Source of the DNA: an uncultured Akkermansia sp.
GTDB lineage: Bacteria > Verrucomicrobiota > Verrucomicrobiia > Verrucomicrobiales > Akkermansiaceae
Direction: 5' to 3'
Length of the DNA stretch: 36,924 nt
NCBI GenBank assembly: GCA_947631435.1
Contig: CANRLM010000021.1
Coordinates: 1 to 36,924, forward strand
Under the pieces are notes generated by a model. The model saw nothing but the letters and a program-made list of their open reading frames with translations, was not told the origin of the DNA and searched no databases. Shown in pieces: positions 1-8,528 of the stretch; within the stretch, counting starts at the first letter, position 1, and each line of letters starts with the position of its first letter. The position numbers were made by a program, and so were the translations under genes.

Positions 1-204
1 AATAATTTAAATAAGCTATTGATACTGAATTCTATACATCTAATTCTGCCCCTGGGTTTTCAAATGCGTTTGCCCTGGCAGGGTGCGAGGGAAATGGTTG
101 GCACTCCTAAGGATTATCCAATAATGAGTAAGAAAGCAGGATTCCCTCTCGTCGCTGGAACGTATATCCTCCATTTCTTTTGTTGTGCCAGCAGCCATCT
201 CTCT
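1..204. other. Left edge, no supported gene; partial copy of hairpin repeat
   Basis: This is the stretch downstream of the last gene of the polysaccharide operon. No convincing coding frame was seen. Positions 63-76 (AATGCGTTTGCCCT) match the right arm of the hairpin repeat at 17944-17971 exactly over 14 bases, so this is probably a half-copy of that dispersed repeat. It is followed by a short CCCTGGCAGGG inverted repeat (73-83). The operon may continue to the left of the window. Confidence 0.4.
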
Positions 205-879
205 CTAAGCATCAGGTTCAGTTTCACTCTTTTCCAACAGCCGAGACACCCAGTAGGATGTCATGGCCTGCTTCAGGATCGGCATATTCGTGAATATATC
301 CATATTCCCGAGACCTGCTTCCGATTCGGCCAAAGGGTGAATTGGTATTCCATAAATACGAATGCCGTTTGATTTGTAATATGTTGTATATGAACAGAGA
401 TCCTTGTCATAAGTAAAATAAAGAAAATCACAATACTTGTCCGTATATATTTGCCTAATTCTTTTTGAATAATCCAAAATTTCGCTTTCCGTTGGAGAAA
501 ATAGATTTGTTGCATGAACAAACAAAATATTCCTGCTCCTTTGGATTTTGGTAATAGTACTTCTCTTTAACCTTTCTAAAACGGGATAATAATGATTCAA
601 GGACTCTTCAGGGGATAGGTCCTTGCCAAAAAGATGACGGACTCTGACATTGTTCGTTCTATCAGCAAAATACCAAGTTGCTCTGTCTCCTTCTTCTTCT
701 AAAAAAAGATTTTCCTTCAAGCAAAAAGTCCGAAGATCACTCCTTAGTGCCTCATAAACAATTGGAAGGCTTAACCCGCCCAAGCTATTAAAAATCAATA
801 ATTGAACAGGAAATATCTCCCGTAAAGCTCCGTCCGTGTGACAGCGTTCACCAATCGGCAAAATTAGGTCGTAGAACAT
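205..879 (-). CDS. DUF1796-type putative papain-like cysteine peptidase
   Basis: A 224-residue protein. Its N-terminus carries the pattern GERCHTDGALR (residues 10-20), which resembles the DUF1796 family. That family has been proposed to be papain-like cysteine peptidases and is often found in glycan and glycosyltransferase loci. Cys13 would be the nucleophile, and the FVHATN segment near residue 120 is a candidate for the histidine. No signal peptide or membrane segment is visible. It is the last gene seen in the minus-strand polysaccharide operon, 41 bases after the GT2-GT8 fusion, and is similarly AT-rich, which suggests the two arrived together. The family call rests on a short motif and the locus type; the substrate is unknown. 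Confidence 0.6.
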   Translation of the reverse strand: MFYDLILPIGERCHTDGALREIFPVQLLIFNSLGGLSLPIVYEALRSDLRTFCLKENLFLEEEGDRATWYFADRTNNVRVRHLFGKDLSPEESLNHYYPVLERLKRSTITKIQRSRNILFVHATNLFSPTESEILDYSKRIRQIYTDKYCDFLYFTYDKDLCSYTTYYKSNGIRIYGIPIHPLAESEAGLGNMDIFTNMPILKQAMTSYWVSRLLEKSETEPDA

Positions 880-920
880 AAAATTTCTTGTTATTATGAC
901 AATTACGATTACGATATCCT

Positions 921-2819
921 TTAGTTTCTCCCAAAAAGACGTACAGCTCTAATGCGTTCTTTATAAAACCTCTTTTTGTCTTTGTAATGTTTACGACTCT
1001 TACCAAACGTAACTTTGGAAAGAATCTTGTAACGATAATAGCTAATTTTTAATTTGAATTGCAATGCTAGTCCAGATTTTGAAATATTTTTTCGATAATC
1101 CTGTCCGTAAGGAGAAAGCTTTAAATTCTCAAAATATAGGTCAGTGAAGGGCTGAAATTTCTTTAATTCATCATATCCGTCAACATTCCACGGCTTATTG
1201 GGACTGTTGAAATGAACAATAACGGGATCATGTCTTGCGAACCACATATCGTTTGCGTTGTACAGCGGCTTGGTGGTACATGTTCCTGGACGCCACAAAT
1301 CAATTTGAGCGTTGTATACCGGAGCGATCCATACTACTTTATTGTTAAAAGTATAATTAAGTACATCTTGATCGCCATAAACAGTTTTATCTATCAATTT
1401 GTCATTATTATCCAATAAAATTTTAGCCATGTTATCTTCCACACATTTCCGATTATTCAGCAAAAGAACTCCGGCATTGAAAACCTTGGGAAGCTTGATT
1501 TTCATACCCTCTCCAACGTAGCGAAAGAACTCCTGAACAACAGCGGCGTAATTATCTCCTAATTCAGTCTCCCAAAGTCCACACAAAGACTTTCTCACTA
1601 CGACATCACAGTCTAAATACAGAACTTTCTCGTACTCTGGCTTCAGACGAGGAATAAAATAACGGAAATAGGTCTGTAATGGCACATGAGGGCAGCCCGA
1701 GCCTGCATGCGTATACCTCTCAAAGGATTTGACATCTACCCGGATAAACTCGATGGTGACATTGTTTTTTTCTAATTTCTTTATTTTTTCCTTATTTTCG
1801 GTACTAATATCATTTTCTATGACGAAAAAATCGATTATATCAAAAATCCTTGCATGCCTCACAATAGAAGTCATGGCAACGCACATTTTTTCAGCGATCC
1901 TGTTGTCTCCAGCAAAACAAATATGCATTCGGTTACTTTTAACTCCCATATGGGTTAGGTATTCTTGAACCGTTTCACGGGGGAACAAGTTTGAGTTCTT
2001 CTCTGCAACTTGCCAAAGAGCATTACAATATTCTGTATCAATCGGATGAAGTCGTGGATAAGTCGGATTCAATCGTGAAAGTTTTTTTGCCATGGAAGGC
2101 GGAAAAAAAAGTTGCCACATTTTTTCTCTGGCTTTGTGTAAAGCTTCCATTTGACGAGGTATAAGATCCTTGTCCGAAGAAATTCGAGCATGCCACCACC
2201 TATATTTGAGGAGTTCTTCTGGAATGTTGGCAATTTTACCGCCTGCCATTATGATATCTATCCATAATGTTATATCTTCTGCATAAAGAGCTTCTGGATT
2301 GTATCCTAATTTTTTGCCTTTCAAAAACGATTTGCGCATCATGACGGTGGGATGACACAATGGACATTGATGGAAAGTTTCAAGAGCACAAAATTCGGGC
2401 TTTGCATTATTTATCCATGAGGCACACGTGCCGCAATCACCAAAAATGCTAATAAATGTTCCGACAACAGCAATATCCGGATGATGATCCAAAAATTCAA
2501 CCTGTTTCTCAAATCGTTGAGGTAAAGATATATCATCGTCATCCATGCGAGCTATATACTCACCTCGGGCCATCTTGCAGCCTCTTATCAAATTGTAAAT
2601 ATAATTTTTAGTTTTTTCATTTCTTATATGAACAATTCTCGTATCTTTTGCTGCTGCCTCTTCTAAAAATTTTTGTGTGCCATCCGTTGAACCATTATCT
2701 ATAACAATCAATTCGTAATCCTTATATGTCTGTTCTAGAATAGATTGTAGCGATTCTTTCAACATCTCACATCTGTTAAATGTTGACATTACCACCGTAA
2801 TTTTTGGATTGTCTTTCAT
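921..2819 (-). CDS. Bifunctional GT2-GT8 glycosyltransferase
   Basis: A large protein with two glycosyltransferase domains. Residues of roughly 1-280 form a GT2 (GT-A fold) domain: the start ITVVMSTFNR, then VIDNGSTDGT, then the acidic metal-binding stretch MDDDD. Residues of about 300-600 form a GT8 domain, with YLDCDVVV (the DxD motif), FNAGVLLLN and GDQDVLN. The frame is open from a TTG at 2861, but I prefer the ATG at 2819: a GAAGG element lies about 10 bases upstream and the domain begins just after it. It would transfer two sugars, or sequentially extend a surface glycan, from nucleotide-sugar donors in the cytoplasm. It is visibly more AT-rich than the rfb genes upstream, which suggests separate acquisition. 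Donors and acceptors cannot be told from sequence. Confidence 0.85.
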   Translation of the reverse strand: MKDNPKITVVMSTFNRCEMLKESLQSILEQTYKDYELIVIDNGSTDGTQKFLEEAAAKDTRIVHIRNEKTKNYIYNLIRGCKMARGEYIARMDDDDISLPQRFEKQVEFLDHHPDIAVVGTFISIFGDCGTCASWINNAKPEFCALETFHQCPLCHPTVMMRKSFLKGKKLGYNPEALYAEDITLWIDIIMAGGKIANIPEELLKYRWWHARISSDKDLIPRQMEALHKAREKMWQLFFPPSMAKKLSRLNPTYPRLHPIDTEYCNALWQVAEKNSNLFPRETVQEYLTHMGVKSNRMHICFAGDNRIAEKMCVAMTSIVRHARIFDIIDFFVIENDISTENKEKIKKLEKNNVTIEFIRVDVKSFERYTHAGSGCPHVPLQTYFRYFIPRLKPEYEKVLYLDCDVVVRKSLCGLWETELGDNYAAVVQEFFRYVGEGMKIKLPKVFNAGVLLLNNRKCVEDNMAKILLDNNDKLIDKTVYGDQDVLNYTFNNKVVWIAPVYNAQIDLWRPGTCTTKPLYNANDMWFARHDPVIVHFNSPNKPWNVDGYDELKKFQPFTDLYFENLKLSPYGQDYRKNISKSGLALQFKLKISYYRYKILSKVTFGKSRKHYKDKKRFYKERIRAVRLFGRN

Positions 2820-2876
2820 GTTTTTTATGCCTTCAGAGTTTTTATGGTAAGATGATTGCAAAAAGGACTCCCGCGA

Positions 2877-3956
2877 TTAATTAATGAAGTGATCTCCGTG
2901 TTCAATAATTTGTCCGACGCAAAAATCATACATATCCCCTGAGTCAAGTGCTTCCTTGTACCAGTCCACCGTCTTATGCACCGCCTCCTGCAGTCCCCAC
3001 TTGGCTTCCCACTGCAGCACCGTGTACGCCTTGGTCACATCCAGATTCAGCAGCGTATTCTCATGCACAGCGTTCGGGTCGCTGGCATCCACCACACTCC
3101 CCTTGCCGTAGTACTCCACGAGGGTTTGCACTACCTCCATCACCGTCTTGTTCGCCTTGAGCTGCGGACCGAAGTTGAAGCAGGTCGCGTACTTCACCGG
3201 GTCTTCCATGAGACGCTGCCCCACGCGCAGGTAGCCGGAGAGCGGCTCCAGCACATGCTCCCAGGGGCGCGTGGCTTTCGGGTTGCGCACCTGAATCGCT
3301 TTGCCTTCCTCAATACTGCGGATGCAGTCCGGGATGATGCGGTTATCCGACCAGTCGCCGCCGCCGATCACATTACCCGCACGCACGGACGCCACCGCTT
3401 TGCCATGTTCCGTATGGCGCGCCGGGTTGAAGTAGGATTGTCGGTAGGCGTGAATCATCAACTCCGCGCATCCTTTGGAAGCTGAATAAGGATCTTCACC
3501 ACCCATGCGATCCGTCTCCTTGTAGCCCCAGATCTGCTCGCGGTTCTCATAGCATTTGTCCGAGGTGATCATGACGGCGGTTCTCAGACAATCATGCCCC
3601 CGCACGCATTCCAGCACATTCAGACTGCCCATGATGTTCGTCTCGAAGGTGTTTTTGGGCTGCTCATAGGAGGTTCGTACGAGAGCCTGCGCCGCCAGGT
3701 GAAAAACGATCTCGGGCTGGTATTTTTCAATGGCGGCGCTCAGAGTTTCCAAATCCCGCACGTCCCCGCGCAGGTCGGCGTGCAGGTGTTCGCTCAGATG
3801 CGAAGCGCAGTAGTTGCCTTTCTTGGAGTACGGATCCAGCGCATAGCCCACCACCCTCGCTCCCATCATCGTGAGCCAGATTGCCAGCCATGAGCCCTTG
3901 AAACCGGTGTGTCCCGTCACCAGCACCGTCTTGCCTTTGTATGCGTCGTTATACAT
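2877..3956 (-). CDS. rfbG: CDP-glucose 4,6-dehydratase
   Basis: A short-chain dehydrogenase-type enzyme that converts CDP-D-glucose to CDP-4-keto-6-deoxy-D-glucose using a tightly bound NAD. At 359 residues it matches the usual RfbG length. The N-terminus has the Rossmann nucleotide site VLVTGHTGFKGSWL (residues 11-24). The catalytic Tyr157 and Lys161 lie in YSASK, and the TSDK segment (131-134) carries the partner Thr or Ser. The HTGFKGSWL form of the glycine motif is typical of CDP-glucose dehydratases rather than dTDP- or GDP-sugar ones. The start codon overlaps the stop of the upstream epimerase gene by 8 bases, which indicates translational coupling. With rfbF two genes upstream, the pathway assignment is firm. 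Confidence 0.93.
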   Translation of the reverse strand: MYNDAYKGKTVLVTGHTGFKGSWLAIWLTMMGARVVGYALDPYSKKGNYCASHLSEHLHADLRGDVRDLETLSAAIEKYQPEIVFHLAAQALVRTSYEQPKNTFETNIMGSLNVLECVRGHDCLRTAVMITSDKCYENREQIWGYKETDRMGGEDPYSASKGCAELMIHAYRQSYFNPARHTEHGKAVASVRAGNVIGGGDWSDNRIIPDCIRSIEEGKAIQVRNPKATRPWEHVLEPLSGYLRVGQRLMEDPVKYATCFNFGPQLKANKTVMEVVQTLVEYYGKGSVVDASDPNAVHENTLLNLDVTKAYTVLQWEAKWGLQEAVHKTVDWYKEALDSGDMYDFCVGQIIEHGDHFIN

Positions 3957-4854
3957 GTTCTTTCCAGTAGTTGATGGTGTCTTGCAGTCCGCTGATCAGG
4001 TCGTACTGAGGCTGCCAGCCGATAGATTGCAGCTTGTGATTGTCTCCCACGACAACTTCGTAGTCAAAAGCGGCCGGGACAGCGCCCCAGAGGATGACGC
4101 CGTCAAAGTCCGTGAGCTCGGCAATGTGTTTCACAATGCTGCGCAGCTGCACCGGTTTACCGGAGCAGATGTTCACCGCCCCGGTGAGTTCGCTCTCAAA
4201 CACGTCCACAATCCCCCGTGCCGTGTCCCCCACGTGCAGGTAATCCAAAAAGTTCATGCAGTCGCTCACGCGCACCTCCTCCCCGCGCAGGCAGGAAAGA
4301 ATGACTGAGGGCATGAGACGCTGAGCTTTTTCCCGGGGACCGTACAGGTTGAAGATGCGAGGCCACTGGAAGCGCATCCCGGACTGGGCGCAGTAAACAC
4401 TCGCCATGCGGAAAAGGGCATTCTTGGCGTTGCCGTAAAGTATCCCGGGATTGGTGGGAGTCTCGTCCTCCCGGAGCAGTCCGTATTGATACTCGTATTC
4501 TGCACAGCTGCCTGCTCCCAGAAAATGTTTTCCTCCGTGGTGCGCAAAACTTTCCAGCAGGAGCAGACTCGCCGCCAACCAATCCATGTTGTTTCCGTGC
4601 ACATGGAGTTTTTTGCCCACATACCACGCTAGGTGCATAAGGTGCGTGAACTGTTGCTCCGCCATGAATGACTCCACAGCGGCAGCATCCAGCAAATCCA
4701 ATCGATGGACGGTGAGACCACTCTGCTCCGGTAATTCCCCGCTGTGGACCAATGCATGCACCTCATGCCCGCGTCTCAACAACTCCGCCAGCACGTGCGA
4801 GCCAATGAAACCCGAAGCGCCCGTGAGCAGTATCTTTTTATCTTGCTTTTTCAT
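3949..4854 (-). CDS. NAD-dependent epimerase/dehydratase (probable CDP-4-keto-6-deoxyhexose reductase or epimerase)
   Basis: A 301-residue extended short-chain dehydrogenase. Visible features are the dinucleotide-binding GASGFIGSH (residues 12-20), the catalytic Ser116 in GAGSCAEY, and the Tyr140/Lys144 pair in YGNAK. Its position between rfbF and rfbG suggests it acts after RfbG on the 4-keto sugar, as abequose or paratose synthases do. No rfbH-type PLP/Fe-S 3-dehydratase is present in the window. A simple 4-reduction to a CDP-6-deoxyhexose is therefore as likely as 3,6-dideoxysugar formation. The ATG at 4854 overlaps the stop of the upstream gene by 4 bases. The enzyme class is clear; the product stereochemistry is not. 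Confidence 0.85.
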   Translation of the reverse strand: MKKQDKKILLTGASGFIGSHVLAELLRRGHEVHALVHSGELPEQSGLTVHRLDLLDAAAVESFMAEQQFTHLMHLAWYVGKKLHVHGNNMDWLAASLLLLESFAHHGGKHFLGAGSCAEYEYQYGLLREDETPTNPGILYGNAKNALFRMASVYCAQSGMRFQWPRIFNLYGPREKAQRLMPSVILSCLRGEEVRVSDCMNFLDYLHVGDTARGIVDVFESELTGAVNICSGKPVQLRSIVKHIAELTDFDGVILWGAVPAAFDYEVVVGDNHKLQSIGWQPQYDLISGLQDTINYWKEHV

Positions 4855-5624
4855 CTCAGGATTGCCTCCTCTTCACTCACCCACGGGAAGAAATAGGGTG
4901 ATAATTTGCTCTCCACCGCTGCCGAGAGTTTCCGAACTCGGTACACTCCCCTCTCCCATGTGTCCGTCTGCAGGCACGTCTCAGGAATGATGCTCTGCGC
5001 TGTCCCGTCGTGCGGGATGATGTACCATCCCCGGTTCGTCGGATCGGCTATGGCCATGTAGAGGTCTCTCTCCCGTTGCACGTCCGCCCTCTCCCCGGTC
5101 GCTCTCCCCTTGATCTGCAGCAGCATCACCTCGCTGCCTTCCTCCGGGCTCTCTCGCGTTGCGATCACATCCACTCCCCATGCATCATTCATCACTCGCT
5201 GGCATTCGAATCCGTAGTCCGCCAGCAGCGACATCAGCTTCTGGATGCTGTACGCTTCCTTCCCACGCTCACTCAGCTCCTCGTACCTCACCGGCGCAAA
5301 GCGCCGCACGCGCGGCTGCATCGTCCCTTCCCCCTTCACCACTGTTTCCTCCCCCTGCGGCTCCCGCATCAGGCTGAACACCATCTGCGTGTCCCTCTGC
5401 GTCACCGCCGAGAAGATTTCTCCCCTCTTGTAGTCCGTGTAGAGCGAATACTTCTCGCTCGCCGCTCCACGGTCGATCACGTTGATGGCATGCTCGTGGA
5501 AGGCTTTCTCAAGCTCCGCCGCGGGGGCCGAAAAGACGCGGCGATCCCCGTTGATCGCGCACACAAACCAGTACCTCGCGTTGTTGCGCGCCGCCTCGCT
5601 CAACTTCTTCGTCCGTATGTTCAT
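4851..5624 (-). CDS. PD-(D/E)XK nuclease-like protein of unknown role in sugar operon
   Basis: I do not recognise the whole family. The frame is open from a GTG at 5732, inside the end of rfbF. I prefer the ATG at 5624 because a strong GAGGAGAGG ribosome site lies 6 bases upstream; this gives 257 residues. The C-terminal half reads AYSIQKLMSLLADYGFE, then WGVDVIATR, then MLLQIKGRATG, then GWYIIPHDG. That is the helix, D, strand and (E/Q)xK layout of PD-(D/E)XK enzymes, with Gln in place of Glu. The N-terminal half starts with a YWFVCAINGDRRVF strand and has no family I can name. It sits inside the CDP-sugar operon, and its stop overlaps the epimerase start (ATGA). The protein may be soluble; no signal peptide is seen. 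A nuclease role is inferred from the motif only. Confidence 0.7.
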   Translation of the reverse strand: MNIRTKKLSEAARNNARYWFVCAINGDRRVFSAPAAELEKAFHEHAINVIDRGAASEKYSLYTDYKRGEIFSAVTQRDTQMVFSLMREPQGEETVVKGEGTMQPRVRRFAPVRYEELSERGKEAYSIQKLMSLLADYGFECQRVMNDAWGVDVIATRESPEEGSEVMLLQIKGRATGERADVQRERDLYMAIADPTNRGWYIIPHDGTAQSIIPETCLQTDTWERGVYRVRKLSAAVESKLSPYFFPWVSEEEAILR

Positions 5625-5713
5625 CCAACACCTCTCCTCGTTCGCCACGCAGGGCTTGGCGGCGTAAACGGCATATCGGTAGGGTAGCTTAATCTTCACG
5701 GTTGTGAGTTCTC

Positions 5714-6490
5714 TTATTTCCAGATCTTCCACGGCGCCTCATCGCGTTCCCAGAGACCATTGAGCAGTACTTTGTCCCTCTGCGTGTCCATGCACTGCCA
5801 GAAACCGCGGTGCTTGTAGGCGGCAAGCTGCCCCTGGGCGGAGAGTTTCTCCAGAGGCTCACGCTCAAAGATCACATCCGCTCCGCTGCCTATGTAGTCA
5901 AACACCTCAGGCTGGCAGACGAAAAAGCCGCCATTGATCCAGCTTGTGTCGTCCATCGGCTTTTCGGCAAAACTGGATACGCCCCCCTGCGCATCAATCC
6001 CCAGCGTGCCAAACCTCCCCGCTACCTGCACCGCCGTGAGCGTGCAGAGTTTCCCGCTCCTCTTGTGGAACTCCAGCAGTTCATCTATGTTCACATTCGC
6101 CACCCCGTCACCATACGTCAGGAAGAACGGCTCATCCCCTATGTAGCGTCGTGCACAGGCTACACGACCACCCGTCATCGTGTTCTCCCCCGTGTAGAGC
6201 ATGGAGACTTTCCACGGCTCGGTGCGTACTTTGTGCATCTGCATCGTGTTGTGCTCCATGTCGACCGTGAGGTCAGAGTAGCGCTCGCAGTAGTGCACAA
6301 AAAAGCTCTTGATGATGTGCGAAAGGTACCCCGTAAGGATCACAAAGTCGTGATGCCCGTACTGCGAGTATATCTTCATGATATGCCACAAGATAGGGTG
6401 CCCTCCGATCTGAACCATCGGTTTGGGTATTACCTGCGTCTCTTCCCCGAGTCGTGTCCCGAGACCTCCTGCTAATATGACTGTTTTCAT
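5714..6490 (-). CDS. rfbF: Glucose-1-phosphate cytidylyltransferase
   Basis: Makes CDP-glucose from glucose-1-phosphate and CTP, the first step of the CDP-deoxysugar pathway. The protein begins MKTVILAGGLGTRLGEETQ, the nucleotide-binding loop of sugar nucleotidyltransferases, and continues with IPKPMVQIGGHPILWHIM, typical of RfbF. The usual family length is near 257 residues, and this start gives 258. The reading frame stays open upstream to 6628, but that extension lies inside the preceding gene. The start is a tandem ATGATG (6493 or 6490) with an AGAGGA ribosome site 5-8 bases upstream, and it overlaps the stop of the preceding glycosyltransferase. It feeds RfbG two genes downstream. Confidence 0.94.
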   Translation of the reverse strand: MKTVILAGGLGTRLGEETQVIPKPMVQIGGHPILWHIMKIYSQYGHHDFVILTGYLSHIIKSFFVHYCERYSDLTVDMEHNTMQMHKVRTEPWKVSMLYTGENTMTGGRVACARRYIGDEPFFLTYGDGVANVNIDELLEFHKRSGKLCTLTAVQVAGRFGTLGIDAQGGVSSFAEKPMDDTSWINGGFFVCQPEVFDYIGSGADVIFEREPLEKLSAQGQLAAYKHRGFWQCMDTQRDKVLLNGLWERDEAPWKIWK

Positions 6491-7530
6491 CATAAAATTC
6501 CTCTGGTTATGAAACACCATAGCCGCCACACGCGCCCTAACCGCATCTCTTTGCCCCATGGCATGCGCATCAGTCGCACCTGACCCTCCCATGTCTTCGT
6601 GCGGTAATAAACTTTCCGAATCGCCCACCTCAGGGCGCTCTCTGTATATTTTCTCTCGTATCCCGCCGCTCCCAGTTGCTCAATGGCGTGTTTCACGGCG
6701 GCCTGCAGGCGCCCTTCATCAAAGGTTACTCCCGGAACATGCAGGAACGAGGCGAGCTCTTCCGCTTCCTCCTTCTTGATCCCAAACCGCCCGGTGAGCA
6801 CTTCCGTCCGGATCCGTGCGGTGATTTCTTCCTGCTTCTCCCTCCTCGGATTGGGCTTTCTCTTGCGGTACCTCGCCAAAATCTCATTCAGCCTCACCAT
6901 CTTCGCCTTGCCCACGAGTTCCACCCACATCTTGTAGTCCTCTGCCGGAAAGCAATCCCCGCGAAATTCGATGCCATCACGGCGCAGAATCTCGCGGCGC
7001 ACCATCACGGAGGAAATGCACAGCACGTTGCCCGCCAGCAACAGATCGCACTCAATCTGCCGGGGATGATTCCTCTCTCCCCAGCGTTCAACCTTCCAAG
7101 GATGCACCGCGTCGTTCACGCGGGTGGCCACCAGTCCGATGTCGGGGTGGCTTTCCAAGTACTCCACCTGTTTCTCGAATCTCTGCGGCAGAGAGATGTC
7201 ATCCGAATCCATGAAGGCGATATATTCCCCCCGAGCTACCTTCAATCCCTCGTTGCGCGCTACGGCAGCTTGCAGGTTCTTTTCCAGGCGCAGAAGCACG
7301 ATCCGCGGATCCTTGTAGGAGCTGAGCTGTCGTTGCGTGGCTTCATCCGAACCGTTATTGATGATGATGAGCTCGAAATCCCTGAATGTCTGCCGCAGAA
7401 TGCTGCCAATAGCCAAATCTAACCAATCCTGCCGCGTGTTGTACACGGGCATGATCACAGATACCTTCGGCGTGGCTTGCTCTCCGCTCTTCACGTTTGA
7501 AAATTGTTTTTCTCCGTCGATGCCTTCCAT
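6490..7530 (-). CDS. GT2 family glycosyltransferase
   Basis: First gene of the minus-strand polysaccharide operon. It is a 346-residue GT-A fold transferase with VSVIMPVYNT near residue 23, IINNGSDEAT, and the metal-binding MDSDD near residue 113. The stretch around the DxD, ending SLPQRFEKQVEYLESHPDI, is nearly identical to the same region in the GT2 domain of the fusion at 921-2819. The two GT2 domains are therefore paralogues. A short C-terminal basic segment (roughly 290-346) could associate with the membrane, but no clear transmembrane helix is seen. It overlaps rfbF at its stop. The donor sugar is unknown; a CDP-deoxyhexose or a common NDP-sugar are both possible. Confidence 0.88.
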   Translation of the reverse strand: MEGIDGEKQFSNVKSGEQATPKVSVIMPVYNTRQDWLDLAIGSILRQTFRDFELIIINNGSDEATQRQLSSYKDPRIVLLRLEKNLQAAVARNEGLKVARGEYIAFMDSDDISLPQRFEKQVEYLESHPDIGLVATRVNDAVHPWKVERWGERNHPRQIECDLLLAGNVLCISSVMVRREILRRDGIEFRGDCFPAEDYKMWVELVGKAKMVRLNEILARYRKRKPNPRREKQEEITARIRTEVLTGRFGIKKEEAEELASFLHVPGVTFDEGRLQAAVKHAIEQLGAAGYERKYTESALRWAIRKVYYRTKTWEGQVRLMRMPWGKEMRLGRVWRLWCFITRGIL

Positions 7531-7975
7531 CGATGGTGCACGACCGCCGCAGTATATCTCTTTTCAAAACCGATGTACCGATGCTCTTGAGATGACTATT
7601 TCTCAATCAATATGTTATCGTTTGTCCTCTGTTTCAATTTTAACAAGACCTCCTTTTCTTTTTAACTTCTTCCAATCCCCCGAATTCCTCATCACAGCGC
7701 ACTTTTTTTGATTATTTTACTGTACATCGCATTTGAAAAGAGATGTACACCTCGATAAGGATACTAGATTCTTACTATCAATACCCAATAGAGATTTTTG
7801 TGAAAATATGGGATTGTGAGGAGAGAAGAACTGGCGTTGTGCGCAAAGCACGGTTACATATTTTCCCCAAATAAGTTATGGAGATTTCTTCTCTCTGTGC
7901 GGAGTTTTTCGCCTTTTCACAGACCTTACAAGACGGTCACTCCCACATTTCAAAGTGCGTTAATCTGATACTTTG
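7531..7975. promoter_or_regulatory. Intergenic control region of the polysaccharide operon
   Basis: No gene was seen. It separates the end of ogt from the first glycosyltransferase. Two minus-strand promoter candidates are visible. One is TTGAAA (7632-7637), a 17-base spacer, and CATATT (7609-7614). The other is a TATACT -10 (7551-7556) with a weak -35. A perfect 8-base inverted repeat, TGTACATC at 7721-7728 and GATGTACA at 7742-7749, has half-sites 21 bases apart centre to centre. A third GATGTAC lies at 7572-7578, next to the -35 of the second candidate. This looks like regulator binding, but no experimental support is available. Confidence 0.4.
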
Positions 7976-8509
7976 TCACGTCCATTGCCACTCCTGGCAT
8001 CCTTCATACTCGCACAAGAGTTGTTCTTTGCGCGCCGTGCCGGCGGCGTAGCCTGTCAGGGAGCCGTTGGCGCCCAGGACGCGGTGGCAGGGGATGAAGA
8101 GACAGAGGGGATTGCGACCCACAGCGCCGCCGACGGCCTGCGGGCAGGCGCGGATGCCAGATCGACGCAGGGCTGAGGAAAGAGAACCGTAGGTGGTCGT
8201 TGAACCGTAAGGGGTGGTACGCAGGAGATTCCAGACGGCGAGTTGGAACGGAGTGCCACGCGGGTCGAGTGGCGGCATGGCGTTTTCTCCGGGTCTTTCA
8301 CCGGCAAAGTAGGCGTCAATCCATGCCCGCGCCCGGCAGAGCAGGGGGGAATCGCGTCGCTCGGCGCGGGAAAGATTCCAGCCGCCGCCGAAATGCGCCT
8401 GCCCTTCAAACCATGCGCCGACCAGAGCCTCTCCCGTAGCCGCGAGGAGCATGGCACCCAGCGGGGTAAGGCAGTCTGCCAGCAGGAGTCCGGGTGCGTC
8501 GGCAGTCAT
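7976..8509 (-). CDS. ogt: Methylated-DNA--[protein]-cysteine S-methyltransferase
   Basis: A suicidal repair protein that removes alkyl groups from O6-alkylguanine. At 177 residues it has the usual Ogt size. The active-site motif is IPCHRVLG, with acceptor Cys141. Upstream lie TPFQLAVWNLLRTTPYGSTTTYG (the helix-turn-helix DNA-binding part, residues 86-108) and an AVGGAVGRNP turn. The C-terminal GYAAGTARKEQLL is also typical. It follows leuS by 19 bases and is probably co-transcribed with it. No Ada N-terminal domain is fused, so regulation by alkylation is not expected. Confidence 0.93.
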   Translation of the reverse strand: MTADAPGLLLADCLTPLGAMLLAATGEALVGAWFEGQAHFGGGWNLSRAERRDSPLLCRARAWIDAYFAGERPGENAMPPLDPRGTPFQLAVWNLLRTTPYGSTTTYGSLSSALRRSGIRACPQAVGGAVGRNPLCLFIPCHRVLGANGSLTGYAAGTARKEQLLCEYEGCQEWQWT

Positions 8510-8528
8510 GCACAGATGTGAATCGTCC

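Noticed and set aside
19..372. Plus-strand frame of 117 codons at the left edge
   Set aside because: Runs antisense into the DUF1796 gene and shows no domain or ribosome site.
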